Source: Cyclobacteriaceae bacterium
GTDB taxonomy: Bacteria > Bacteroidota > Bacteroidia > Cytophagales > Cyclobacteriaceae
Assembly: GCA_028281285.1 (NCBI GenBank)
Contig: JANQKF010000037.1
Span: forward strand, 26,181-90,180
Direction: 5' to 3'
DNA length: 64,000 nucleotides
Below the pieces are notes generated by a model that was given only the letters and a program-made list of their open reading frames with translations, had not been told where the DNA came from and ran no database searches. Below, one piece after another: positions 1-8,956 of this stretch. A program made the position numbers and the translations under genes. The number at the start of each line of letters is the position of its first letter. Position 1 is the stretch's first letter.

Positions 1-714
1 TCTGTTGGGTTGGTGACAGCTCAGAAATACAAATTCCTTCCTTCAAAACTTCATAAGCTGAGTGGGCAGGAACTCAAGGGCAAAGGCTTGGCTTTTACCT
101 TAGATGCGTTCGATCAGGAAGGCAAAAAACTTGATCAGATTCAGAGAATGCAGTACTCCTCCAGCCCCAAGTATGTAATGGAGGTTTATGGTAATAAGCG
201 GGGAGTACCACAAGCGGTTGTTTTTAGAGCATCCAATGAAGAAGAATACGATAGAAAGCTAAATGCTTTTATGAAACGGGATAATACCGGAGATTGGAAA
301 GATACAGAGGCACCTTCATTTGCGGTTATGGATATGCAGGGCAACGGGCTGAATCTATCTGAGTTGAAAGGAAAGATTATTGCATTGAATTTTTGGTTTA
401 TAGGCTGCAAGCCCTGCATTGTAGAAATGCCCGAGTTGAACGAAATGGTTGAGAAGTACAAGGAAGAGGATGTTGTATTCGTTGCAGTAGCTTTAGATGA
501 AAAAACCAAGCTTGAGCCATTCTTGCAGAGAATACCATTCCATTATGATATCGTACCAGAGGGTGAACGAATTGCCCAACTCTACAATGTTGTCGGATAT
601 CCGACCCATTTCCTGATCGACAAAGAAGGCAAAGTGCAATTCTTCAACAGGGGATATAACGGAGCTCTGGTGAGCATCCTCGACAAAAGAATAGAAGGGC
701 TTTTGCAAAAATGA
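1..714 (+). CDS. TlpA-like thioredoxin-domain protein, 5' end cut by window edge
   Basis: Periplasmic thiol-disulfide oxidoreductase of the TlpA/ResA type. The frame is open from base 1 and its first residues (SVGLVTAQ) look like the end of a signal peptide, so the real start lies upstream of the window; the TTG at position 10 is not credible as a start. The C-terminal half is a thioredoxin fold with the active site WFIGCKPCIVEMPEL (CxxC) and a cis-Pro region GYPTHFLID. The N-terminal part (about 90 residues) is a Bacteroidota-specific extension of unknown role. It is followed 60 bp later by a paralogue with the same architecture, so the two probably arose by tandem duplication. Substrate unknown. 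Confidence 0.9.
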   Translation, partial: SVGLVTAQKYKFLPSKLHKLSGQELKGKGLAFTLDAFDQEGKKLDQIQRMQYSSSPKYVMEVYGNKRGVPQAVVFRASNEEEYDRKLNAFMKRDNTGDWKDTEAPSFAVMDMQGNGLNLSELKGKIIALNFWFIGCKPCIVEMPELNEMVEKYKEEDVVFVAVALDEKTKLEPFLQRIPFHYDIVPEGERIAQLYNVVGYPTHFLIDKEGKVQFFNRGYNGALVSILDKRIEGLLQK

Positions 715-774
715 TCGTGCCAAATACAGGCTACTTTATTTTATTAAATTCAATCTCGAAAAGTTGATTTAGCT

Positions 775-1533
775 ATGAAAACACCAATAGCCATTGCTTC
801 CCTTGTCGTTTTGTTTATGACCTCAGGATTGCATGCACAAACAAAGACATTTCCCGAAGGATTGAAGAAGCTAGAGACCAAAGACCTTATGGGAATGGGA
901 AAGATTGATATTGACAATCTTGACGCCTATGACATCAATGGGAATTTACTGAAGCGTAAAGAGGCTCAGAAGCTTAGAAGTAGCATGAAGTTTGGTTTCG
1001 ATTACTATGCGGATGACTCTGGAAAGGTAGCGGCCTACCGATTACGTGAATTGACTGAAAGGGAGAAAAATATGATGAAGATGTTTCAGGAAGCACAAGC
1101 ACGGATGGCCGCCATGATTGGCACCGAGGCAAAGGACTTTGAAGCCCTTGATATGGACGGGAATAATGTCAAGCTAAGTGAGCTGAAAGGAAAAGTTGTG
1201 GCAATCAACTTTTGGTTTGTTGGCTGCAAACCTTGTATTATGGAAATGCCCGAACTAAATGAAATGGTAGAGAAATACCATGGAAAAGAGGTTGAGTTCA
1301 TCGCTTTGGCCCTAGATAAAAAAGAGAGCATTGCGAAGTTTTCTGAAAAGACGAGGTTTGACTATGACCTTTTTCCAGGCACCAAGGAAATAGCAACTCT
1401 TTACGAAGTCTCCGGCTATCCGACACATTGCGTTTTGGATCAGGAAGGTAAGATTCAGCTTTTCAAATCGGGGTACGGACCTACTACCGTCCAGGAAATT
1501 GATGAGAAGATTGCCGATCTTCTTGGCGGCTGA
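775..1533 (+). CDS. TlpA-like thioredoxin-domain protein (second tandem copy)
   Basis: Exported thiol-disulfide oxidoreductase of 252 residues. Residues 1-21 form a signal peptide ending LHAQ. Residues about 110-250 form a TlpA/ResA-like thioredoxin domain with active site WFVGCKPCIMEMPEL and a GYPTHCVLD segment holding the cis-proline. It is a clear paralogue of the upstream gene: both carry the FW-F-GCKPCI-EMPELNEMVEKY core and a similar N-terminal extension. The extra cysteine after GYPTH is absent from the first copy. DsbD and a copper ATPase lie close downstream, which suits a role in envelope thiol or copper handling; this is inference. Confidence 0.9.
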   Translation: MKTPIAIASLVVLFMTSGLHAQTKTFPEGLKKLETKDLMGMGKIDIDNLDAYDINGNLLKRKEAQKLRSSMKFGFDYYADDSGKVAAYRLRELTEREKNMMKMFQEAQARMAAMIGTEAKDFEALDMDGNNVKLSELKGKVVAINFWFVGCKPCIMEMPELNEMVEKYHGKEVEFIALALDKKESIAKFSEKTRFDYDLFPGTKEIATLYEVSGYPTHCVLDQEGKIQLFKSGYGPTTVQEIDEKIADLLGG

Positions 1534-1621
1534 CGATCAAACAACAAGAAGTCCAAACGTCAGATTCAGGGCTATGTTCTAGAACTATTTCTCTTAAATT
1601 GCGCTCATCAAGATTTGAACT

Positions 1622-3010
1622 ATGAGTGAAGTAAATCAATACATATCATCGAACAAGGATCGCTTTCTAAGTGAGCTGTTGGACTTGCTTAGAATACCGT
1701 CTATTAGTGCCGACAGCCGCTACAAAGAAGATGTTCTAAAAGCAGCAGGCTTTATAAAAGATAGGTTGATAGAGGCTGGTGCGGACAAAGCGGAGGTATG
1801 TGAGACTGCAGGTCATCCAATCGTCTATGGGGAGAAATTGGTTGACTCGGCTTTGCCTACAGTATTGGTTTATGGCCACTATGACGTGCAACCGCCCGAT
1901 CCATTAGACTTATGGGATTCTCCTCCTTTTGAGCCAGTGATTAAAGAGACGGAATTGCATCCTCAGGGAGCGATATTTGCTCGAGGTTCTTGTGACGATA
2001 AAGGTCAAGTCTACATGCACGTCAAAGCATTTGAAGCCATGATGGAAACGGGTGAATTAGCTTGTAATGTAAAGTTCATTATAGAAGGTGAGGAAGAAGT
2101 TGGCTCGGAAAATCTGGAAACATTTCTTAAAGACAATACCGAAATGCTTTCGGCTGATGTCGTATTGGTTTCCGATACGGGTATCATTGCGAACGATGTT
2201 CCATCAATTACCGTAGGACTTCGTGGTTTAAGCTATGTCGAAGTGGAAGTAAGCGGACCCAATCGAGACTTGCATTCTGGACTGTATGGAGGAGCGGTTC
2301 CTAACCCCATCAACATATTGGCCGAAATGATTGCTTCTCTCAAAACGGAAGATCAAAAAATCAATATCCCAGGATTTTATGATGATGTCGAAATACTCTC
2401 CACGGAAGAAAGGCAAGAAATGGCCAAGGCCCCTTTTGACCTTGAAGAATACAAGGACTCCATTGGTCTGAGTGATGTCGAGGGTGAAGAAGGATACAGC
2501 TCCATGGAAAGAGCATCGATCAGACCAACACTGGATGTCAACGGTATTTGGGGAGGTTACACTGGCGAAGGTGCCAAAACAGTAATTGCTTCGAAGGCTT
2601 ATGCTAAAATTTCGATGCGCCTGGTACCAAATCAGGACCCCGACAAAATTACCGAGCTGTTCGCCAGACATTTCGAGTCAATTGCACCCGATTCAGTAAG
2701 CGTTAAGGTCACACCACATCATGGAGGTCAGCCAGCCGTAACACCAACAGACTCACCAGCTTATCAAGCTGCTTCAAAGGCTATGGAAACTACTTTTGGA
2801 AAGAAACCAATACCATTTAGGGGAGGAGGAAGCATTCCAATCGTGGCACTATTTGAGCAGATTCTGGGTTTAAAAACAGTGTTAATGGGATTTGGACTAG
2901 ATTCTGATGCAATTCATTCGCCCAATGAACATTATGGAGTTTTTAATTATTTCAAGGGAATTGAGACAATTCCTGAGTTCTTCAAGAACTTTGCTGAAAT
3001 GTCAAAATAA
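1622..3010 (+). CDS. M20 family dipeptidase
   Basis: Dinuclear zinc dipeptidase of the CNDP/carnosinase-like branch of family M20, 462 residues and full length for the family. Visible metal and catalytic residues: H86 and D88 in YGHYDVQPPDP, the bridging Asp in RGSCDDKG (about 125), the GEEEVGS run (156-162) with the general-base and ligand glutamates, D185 in VSDTG, and a late ligand His in DAIHSPNEHYG. The lid/dimerisation domain (about 195-350) includes HSGLYGG. It has no signal peptide, so it is probably cytosolic and hydrolyses dipeptides or small N-acyl amino acids. It is a single gene, 88 bp after the TlpA pair and 134 bp before dsbD. Confidence 0.92.
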   Translation: MSEVNQYISSNKDRFLSELLDLLRIPSISADSRYKEDVLKAAGFIKDRLIEAGADKAEVCETAGHPIVYGEKLVDSALPTVLVYGHYDVQPPDPLDLWDSPPFEPVIKETELHPQGAIFARGSCDDKGQVYMHVKAFEAMMETGELACNVKFIIEGEEEVGSENLETFLKDNTEMLSADVVLVSDTGIIANDVPSITVGLRGLSYVEVEVSGPNRDLHSGLYGGAVPNPINILAEMIASLKTEDQKINIPGFYDDVEILSTEERQEMAKAPFDLEEYKDSIGLSDVEGEEGYSSMERASIRPTLDVNGIWGGYTGEGAKTVIASKAYAKISMRLVPNQDPDKITELFARHFESIAPDSVSVKVTPHHGGQPAVTPTDSPAYQAASKAMETTFGKKPIPFRGGGSIPIVALFEQILGLKTVLMGFGLDSDAIHSPNEHYGVFNYFKGIETIPEFFKNFAEMSK

Positions 3011-3144
3011 GTTTGGCTGTACAAAGTCGAACCGATTAAACAAGCCACAAGGTTATCTTTATTAGAGATTTTTCGTTAATCGGTAGGGTTATTATCAAAC
3101 AAACCTATAGATAAAGACATCAGAAGAATGTGAGATACAAAACG

Positions 3145-5133
3145 ATGAAGAAATTATTCATTTTAATGGGGGTCATGCTTATGCCATATCTGGCATTGGG
3201 ACAATTGATCAAAACCACATCCTGGACATTTGATGTTTCGAAAACCGAAGTGAAAACGGGCGATGAAGTTGAGTTAATCTTCAAGGTTCGGGTCATTGAT
3301 GACTGGTATATCTATTCCAGTGACATTGGCGAAGACGTTGGCCCTTTACCCACAGAAGTGACTTTCGAAGAAAACAATTCGTTTGAAGTAGTTGGGGATT
3401 TGATTCCTATAAATGCCAAAGAAAAGTATGATGACATTTGGGGTGCTGATGTCACCTATTTCGTTGGAACGGGGGAATTCAGACAGAAAATAAAGGTCCT
3501 CTCCAAGGATCTTAAAGTATCAGGCATATTAGACTTTCAGACCTGTACCGATGTAACAGGTCAGTGCATTCCGGGAGACCAGGAATTTGAGATAGATTTG
3601 ATTAAGGTAGTTGGAGGGGATGAATTGGAGGCTGTGGCTGGAGGAAGTGACTTTGACGAGCTACTGGAGTCGGAGGAAGGTGCATCACTTTGGGGCTTTT
3701 TTATCGCAGCTTTCTTATTTGGTTTAGCGGCCTTGCTTACACCGTGCGTATTTCCAATGATTCCTATGACAGTGGCTTTTTTCACCAATAATAGCCAGTC
3801 AAAAGGGCAAGCAAAGGTGAAGGCAATCACTTACGGACTTTCAATCATTGGAATCTATATTTTAGTGGGACTGGTGTTCACCAGTTTTTTCGGAGTTGGG
3901 CTAGCCAATGATCTGGCTACCGGAGCAGTAGCCAACATCATCTTCTTTCTGGTTTTTGTCATTTTCGCCATTTCTTTTTTCGGATACTTTGAGATCAACA
4001 TACCTACAGGGTTTGTAAACCGGATGGATAAAAAAGCTGAAAAGGGAGGTTTTCTTGGTGTGTTCTTCATGGCCTTTACCCTGGTACTGGTTTCATTTTC
4101 ATGTACTGGTCCTATTGTAGGAACAGTACTTATTCAATCATTTCAGGGAGAAGTAATGAAGCCAGTAGTTGGGATGCTCGGTTTCTCCTCGGCCTTTGCT
4201 ATTCCATTTACAATCTTTGCCTTTTTTCCCGGCATGCTCAAGGATCTCCCTAAATCCGGTGGCTGGTTGAATTCGGTGAAAGTGGTGCTTGGTTTTATAG
4301 AATTGGCACTCGGATTTAAGTTCCTGAGTGTGGCTGATCAAGCCTACCACTGGGGCTTATTGGATCGTGAAGTTTACATTGCCATTTGGTTCATCATTGC
4401 TGTGCTTCTTGGATTGTATTTGCTGGGAGTAATCAGATTTCCACATGATAGCAGGGAAAGAAAGCTCAAACCTCTGGGTTTGATTTCTGCACTGGCAAGT
4501 ATGGCATTCGCGGTGTATTTATTTACAGGATTTGGGAATTCTCCTCTGGATGCCCTTGCCGGATACCTACCACCTGATAAATCTACTGACTTTTCATTTC
4601 AGGAAGCCCTAGGGCTTAAAGAAGTTTCGTTACCACATGATGTCACTCCGGAGGGATATCAGGGTGATGTTAAATACGCGGACTTTCTGGAACTACCACA
4701 TGAATTGAAAGGCTTTTTCGATTATCAACAGGCAATAGAATTTGCCAAAAGCGAAGGTAAGCCCTTGTTCATTGATTTTACCGGACATGGCTGTGTGAAC
4801 TGTAGAAAAATGGAACAGTACGTATGGGCAGACCCGGAAGTATTGACTATTCTAAAAGAGGATTTTGTCGTGGTCGCCCTGTATGTAGATGATAAAACAG
4901 TCTTGCCGGAATCACAATGGTACACTTCAGATTTCGATGGTAAGGTGAAAAAGACCATTGGTAAGCAAAACTTCGATTTTCAAATCACTGAATTTAATGG
5001 CAATGCCCAGCCTTACTACGTGTTACTAGATAACAACGAGAAGCCGCTTATGAAGCCGAAAGCATATGATCCGAGTGTATCGAATTTTGTAAAGTTCCTG
5101 AATGATGCAAAGGCGGAATTTGCCTTAAGGTGA
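3145..5133 (+). CDS. dsbD: Thiol:disulfide interchange protein DsbD
   Basis: Transmembrane reductant carrier that moves electrons from cytoplasmic thioredoxin to periplasmic thiol proteins. The ATG at 3145 is chosen over the GTG at 3130 because it gives a clean signal peptide ending ALGQ. Three modules are visible: an N-terminal periplasmic domain with Cys134 and Cys141 in DFQTCTDVTGQC; an eight-helix membrane domain with the redox cysteines in LTPCVFPMIP and SFSCTGPIVG; and a C-terminal thioredoxin domain with GHGCVNCRKME (CxxC). Total 662 residues, normal for DsbD. The TlpA-like proteins upstream are plausible clients. Confidence 0.93.
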   Translation: MKKLFILMGVMLMPYLALGQLIKTTSWTFDVSKTEVKTGDEVELIFKVRVIDDWYIYSSDIGEDVGPLPTEVTFEENNSFEVVGDLIPINAKEKYDDIWGADVTYFVGTGEFRQKIKVLSKDLKVSGILDFQTCTDVTGQCIPGDQEFEIDLIKVVGGDELEAVAGGSDFDELLESEEGASLWGFFIAAFLFGLAALLTPCVFPMIPMTVAFFTNNSQSKGQAKVKAITYGLSIIGIYILVGLVFTSFFGVGLANDLATGAVANIIFFLVFVIFAISFFGYFEINIPTGFVNRMDKKAEKGGFLGVFFMAFTLVLVSFSCTGPIVGTVLIQSFQGEVMKPVVGMLGFSSAFAIPFTIFAFFPGMLKDLPKSGGWLNSVKVVLGFIELALGFKFLSVADQAYHWGLLDREVYIAIWFIIAVLLGLYLLGVIRFPHDSRERKLKPLGLISALASMAFAVYLFTGFGNSPLDALAGYLPPDKSTDFSFQEALGLKEVSLPHDVTPEGYQGDVKYADFLELPHELKGFFDYQQAIEFAKSEGKPLFIDFTGHGCVNCRKMEQYVWADPEVLTILKEDFVVVALYVDDKTVLPESQWYTSDFDGKVKKTIGKQNFDFQITEFNGNAQPYYVLLDNNEKPLMKPKAYDPSVSNFVKFLNDAKAEFALR

Positions 5134-5165
5134 TTCAAGCACTAATTCCTGATTTTTATTGTTGT

Positions 5166-5173
5166 TACCTTTG
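5166..5173 (+). promoter_or_regulatory. Candidate -7 promoter box for the copper ATPase
   Basis: TACCTTTG matches the Bacteroidota primary-sigma -7 consensus TAnnTTTG exactly. It lies 7 nt before the ATG at 5181, so the transcript would be nearly leaderless. No TTG is seen at the -33 distance, so the call rests on one element. Confidence 0.35.
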
Positions 5174-5180
5174 AATCTTT

Positions 5181-7388
5181 ATGCAAGGGGAGTTGAACAA
5201 GGAAACCTATTCTGTGCAAGGAATGCATTGTGCTGCTTGCGCAATGACCGTTCAGAAAGCCATTGAAAGTCAGGATGGTGTGTTGGAGGTAACAGTCAAT
5301 TATGCCTCGAATGCCGCGAGCATTACACGCGACCGATCCCGAATTTCCTTTGATGAGATTAGTGAAGCAGTAAGGAACAGCGGCTATCAACTACTGGAGC
5401 AAAAGCCAACTCTTGGTAATCTGGATAAGGCATTCGAAGTATTGAGAAAGGAGTTCTTCATAGCACTTGCCTTTTCGAGTGTAGTATTTGCTCTTTCAAT
5501 GTTTGTCGGGGACTTTCAGTTCAAAAACTGGCTACTTCTGGTATTAAGTATTCCGGTCATCTTTTGGTCGGGAAGGCATTTCTATGTTCGTGCCTGGAAG
5601 CAACTAAAACGCTGGACCACGAGTATGGATACGTTGATCGCCTTTGGCACAGGGTCAGCATTTTTATTTAGTCTACTAAACACTATTTACCCTGATATTC
5701 TGGAAAATCGAGGCATTGTGCCTCATGTGTATTACGAATCCGCGGTGGTCATCATCACCTTTATTTTGTTGGGAAAGCTCCTGGAGGAAAAAGCCAAGAA
5801 CAACACATCAAGGGCGATTGAAAAGCTCTATAGCCTGCAAGTTGATCAAGTCATTCGGTTGAAAGAGGACGGTAATCAGGAAGTGATACAACTGTCTGAG
5901 GTTAAGATAGGTAATTCAATAATTGTTCGTCCTGGTGATAAGATACCAGTGGATGGTACTGTGATAAAAGGCACTTCAAACGTAGATGAAAGCCTGGTAA
6001 CGGGAGAGTCGAAAAGTGTAGCCAAAGAAAAACGGTCATCAGTGGTGGCTGGATCCTTAAACCTTGATGGATCTTTAGAAGTATTCGTGACGAAGGTTGG
6101 GGATGACACCCACCTCGGGCGGATTATTCAGCTGGTATCAGATGCACAGGCTTCCAAAGCCCCAATGCAAAAATTGGCTGATAAAATTGCTTCTGTCTTT
6201 GTGCCAATAGTAATTCTGTTGGCCCTGGTTACATTCTTAGTCTGGATTGCCTATGGCCCCCAGCCGGCAGTTATGTATGCATTCATTAATACATTTTCCG
6301 TTTTGATCATTGCTTGTCCATGTGCGCTCGGTTTGGCAACACCGATGGCTATCATGGCCGGTATTGGTCGTGGGGCCAAAATGGGATTGTTGATTAAAGA
6401 TGCTGTTGCCCTTGAAAAGGCCTCCCGGGTCGAAATGTTATTTCTCGATAAAACGGGAACCATTTCCGAAGGAAAAATGACCGTCCAGCATCTGAAGTCC
6501 TACTTCCCGGAAGATGAGAACTTGTTGAATCTGAGCATTCTTGCAGGTATTGAAGGACTATCATCCCATCCAATTGCTCAAGCTGTTCATAATCATCTTA
6601 AGTCAAACTATTCCCTAATACCTTTCTCAATAGAAAAGACGAACGTTTTACCAGGTGTGGGGGTCGAATCCCAAATCGATGGGCAGACTTACAGAGTGAT
6701 GGGAGAACAAGGTTTGGATCTCTTGAAAATTGGAGAAGATCAGAAACGTGATATAAATTCTGCATTGGACAAAGGGGTCTCTATTGTAACCTTTTCAAGA
6801 GGAGCCGAACTGTTGGTTTTGATGGAGTTGGAGGACACTATTCGGTCGGGATCTGCAGAGTTCATCAATTCAATTCAAAAGAAGGGGATTGAAGTCATAA
6901 TGCTTTCTGGAGATAACAAAGCAGTTTGCGCCCAGGTAGCTTATGAGCTTGGGCTTGAAAACTATCGTGCCGGGCTCCTGCCTGAAGACAAATTGAGGAT
7001 AGTAGGAGAAAGCCAGACCAACGGGAAGATGGTGGCATTTGCTGGAGATGGGATTAATGATGCTCCTGCCCTGGCCAAAGCCGATGTAAGCATAGCCATG
7101 AGTTCAGGAACAGAATCTGCTTCCGAAAGTGCGCAAATTACCCTTTTAAAAGGTGATTTAAGGAAGCTATTGGGGCTTTTGCGCTTATCGTCCAAAACAA
7201 GCCTTATTATGCGCCAGAACCTATTTTGGGCATTTATTTACAACATCATTGCCATTCCTATAGCTGCCGGAGTACTATTTCCAATGAATGGTTTTTTGCT
7301 CAATCCGATGATTGCCGGAGCAGCCATGGCGCTTAGTTCTTTGTCTGTGGTAGTTAATAGTCTTAGACTCAGAACAATAAAAATTTAA
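5181..7388 (+). CDS. copA: Copper-exporting P1B-type ATPase (CopA-like)
   Basis: Membrane pump that exports Cu(+) using ATP. One N-terminal HMA metal-binding domain carries GMHCAACAMTV (C17, C20). The P1B membrane core has the CPC metal site in IACPCALGLATP (near residue 378). The actuator motif is TGES, the phosphorylation motif DKTGT lies near residue 423, and the hinge is AGDGINDAPALA. Total 735 residues, as usual for a one-HMA CopA. The CPC motif and CxxC HMA support monovalent copper over zinc or cadmium. No CopZ or CueR-like regulator is adjacent. It starts 47 bp after dsbD. Confidence 0.92.
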   Translation: MQGELNKETYSVQGMHCAACAMTVQKAIESQDGVLEVTVNYASNAASITRDRSRISFDEISEAVRNSGYQLLEQKPTLGNLDKAFEVLRKEFFIALAFSSVVFALSMFVGDFQFKNWLLLVLSIPVIFWSGRHFYVRAWKQLKRWTTSMDTLIAFGTGSAFLFSLLNTIYPDILENRGIVPHVYYESAVVIITFILLGKLLEEKAKNNTSRAIEKLYSLQVDQVIRLKEDGNQEVIQLSEVKIGNSIIVRPGDKIPVDGTVIKGTSNVDESLVTGESKSVAKEKRSSVVAGSLNLDGSLEVFVTKVGDDTHLGRIIQLVSDAQASKAPMQKLADKIASVFVPIVILLALVTFLVWIAYGPQPAVMYAFINTFSVLIIACPCALGLATPMAIMAGIGRGAKMGLLIKDAVALEKASRVEMLFLDKTGTISEGKMTVQHLKSYFPEDENLLNLSILAGIEGLSSHPIAQAVHNHLKSNYSLIPFSIEKTNVLPGVGVESQIDGQTYRVMGEQGLDLLKIGEDQKRDINSALDKGVSIVTFSRGAELLVLMELEDTIRSGSAEFINSIQKKGIEVIMLSGDNKAVCAQVAYELGLENYRAGLLPEDKLRIVGESQTNGKMVAFAGDGINDAPALAKADVSIAMSSGTESASESAQITLLKGDLRKLLGLLRLSSKTSLIMRQNLFWAFIYNIIAIPIAAGVLFPMNGFLLNPMIAGAAMALSSLSVVVNSLRLRTIKI

Positions 7389-7463
7389 TTGTTCTGAATT
7401 TTTGTCAAGTCAGTCAAACAAAAAAGTGTTATTTTGGCGTTTAATAGGTCAAAAAGCAGCTAA

Positions 7464-8762
7464 ATGAACAGAAGAACATTGGGGTTTGGTGCGGCCGGAA
7501 TAGTTGTAGTTGGTATTGTCCTTCTCCTTTCACTAAATGGCAACAGGGTCGAACGCTCAGATTCAGACCCCAACGATGAATTGGCTCAGGTTGAACCTGA
7601 AGTGATTGAACCTCAACTGCTATTCGGAATCGACATTTCGGATAAGAAAGTGGTTGAAGGCAAAATCAAAAGGAATCAGACCATTGCCGATATTCTTTCC
7701 TCATACAATATTAGTCGTCAGGAGATTTTTGAACTGGATCGAAAATCAAAAAAGGTCTTCAGTGTAAGAAACCTGGTACCTAGAAAGAACTACACACTAA
7801 TTTATTCTGATGACTCCTTTAAACGTGCCACTCATTTTGTTTATGAACCTAATTCCCTGGAATATGTGATTTATTCGTTTGTCAATGGCGTTGAGATTTC
7901 TAAAGAAGAGAGAGCAGTTGAGATCGTGGAGCGAACAATGGCTGGAAGAATTACAGTTTCGTTGGATCATTCGATCAGACAACAAGGAGGAAGCGCAGCT
8001 TTAGTGAACAAGGTTGCAGAAGTTTTCGGCTGGCAAATTGATTTCTACGGGCTTCAAAAAAATGACTGGTTTAAGGTGATCTATGAAGACAGGATTGTTG
8101 ATGGAGAGTCGATTGGTGTAGGAGAGGTAATTAGCGCTGAGTTTAACCACATTGGAAGCCCTTATTATGCGTATGGGTATGATGGAGGTGATGGAATTGA
8201 CTTCTATGATGAGGAAGGCGAAAGCTTACAAAGGGCTTTTTTGAGATGGCCAGTAGAGTTTTCCAGAATTTCATCCAGATACAACCCCAGGCGCTACCTC
8301 AAGTTCTATGGAAGGGTCAAAGCTCATTTAGGAACTGATTTTGCCGCAGGGAAAGGTACACCGATCAAAGCAGCAGCTGATGGCATAGTTGTGACGAGGG
8401 GATTTACTCGAGCAAATGGGAATTGGGTAAAAATCAAGCATAACAGCACATACACTACCGGCTACCTGCATATGTCGAGGTTTGGCAAATTCAAACAAGG
8501 GCAACGAGTCAGAAAAGGAGATGTTATTGGTTATGTTGGAAAAACAGGCAATGCCACAGGTTACCACCTGTGTTTTAGATTTTGGAAACACGGTCAGCAG
8601 GTCGATTATATAAAAGAGAAAAGTCGTTTGCCATCAGAGAACCCAATTGAGGACAATCATAGGGCTCGCTTTGCGGCATTCGTTGAGTTGCAAAACAAAA
8701 AACTTAGCGATATTCAGGGAGATTGGGCAGACAGAACATTGTCAGCCGGTGCTAATCAATAG
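7464..8762 (+). CDS. M23 family metallopeptidase, membrane-anchored
   Basis: Probable peptidoglycan endopeptidase of the MepM/LytM-like class. An N-terminal membrane anchor or uncleaved signal (about residues 7-24) leads into an OapA/LysM-like region (about 60-200) and then a C-terminal M23 domain (about 290-390). Zinc-site motifs are HLGTDFAA (HxxxD) and GYLHMS. The final motif, usually HLH, here reads YHLCFRF: the last ligand His is replaced by Cys. Cys can still bind zinc, so activity is not excluded. Total 432 residues. It stands alone between copA and an OmpA-family gene. Confidence 0.88.
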   Translation: MNRRTLGFGAAGIVVVGIVLLLSLNGNRVERSDSDPNDELAQVEPEVIEPQLLFGIDISDKKVVEGKIKRNQTIADILSSYNISRQEIFELDRKSKKVFSVRNLVPRKNYTLIYSDDSFKRATHFVYEPNSLEYVIYSFVNGVEISKEERAVEIVERTMAGRITVSLDHSIRQQGGSAALVNKVAEVFGWQIDFYGLQKNDWFKVIYEDRIVDGESIGVGEVISAEFNHIGSPYYAYGYDGGDGIDFYDEEGESLQRAFLRWPVEFSRISSRYNPRRYLKFYGRVKAHLGTDFAAGKGTPIKAAADGIVVTRGFTRANGNWVKIKHNSTYTTGYLHMSRFGKFKQGQRVRKGDVIGYVGKTGNATGYHLCFRFWKHGQQVDYIKEKSRLPSENPIEDNHRARFAAFVELQNKKLSDIQGDWADRTLSAGANQ

Positions 8763-8956
8763 GGTTCTTCTCATAGAATATTGCATAGAAAATACTATTA
8801 AGTTGGCTTGAATTAACCACCTGTCAGCTATACCTCACCTTTACAGAATTGGTTGAACCATAACGGTTGCTTTTTTCCGTTTTCAAAGTAGAATTACCTG
8901 TAAATCACTATTTTTACTTGCTGATGATGTGTAATTGCGGAAGCAGTTTTTCACCT

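Noticed and set aside
8867..8956. Upstream TTG start for the OmpA-family protein
   Set aside because: The 30 extra residues precede a good signal peptide and would bury it; the ATG at 8957 explains export directly.
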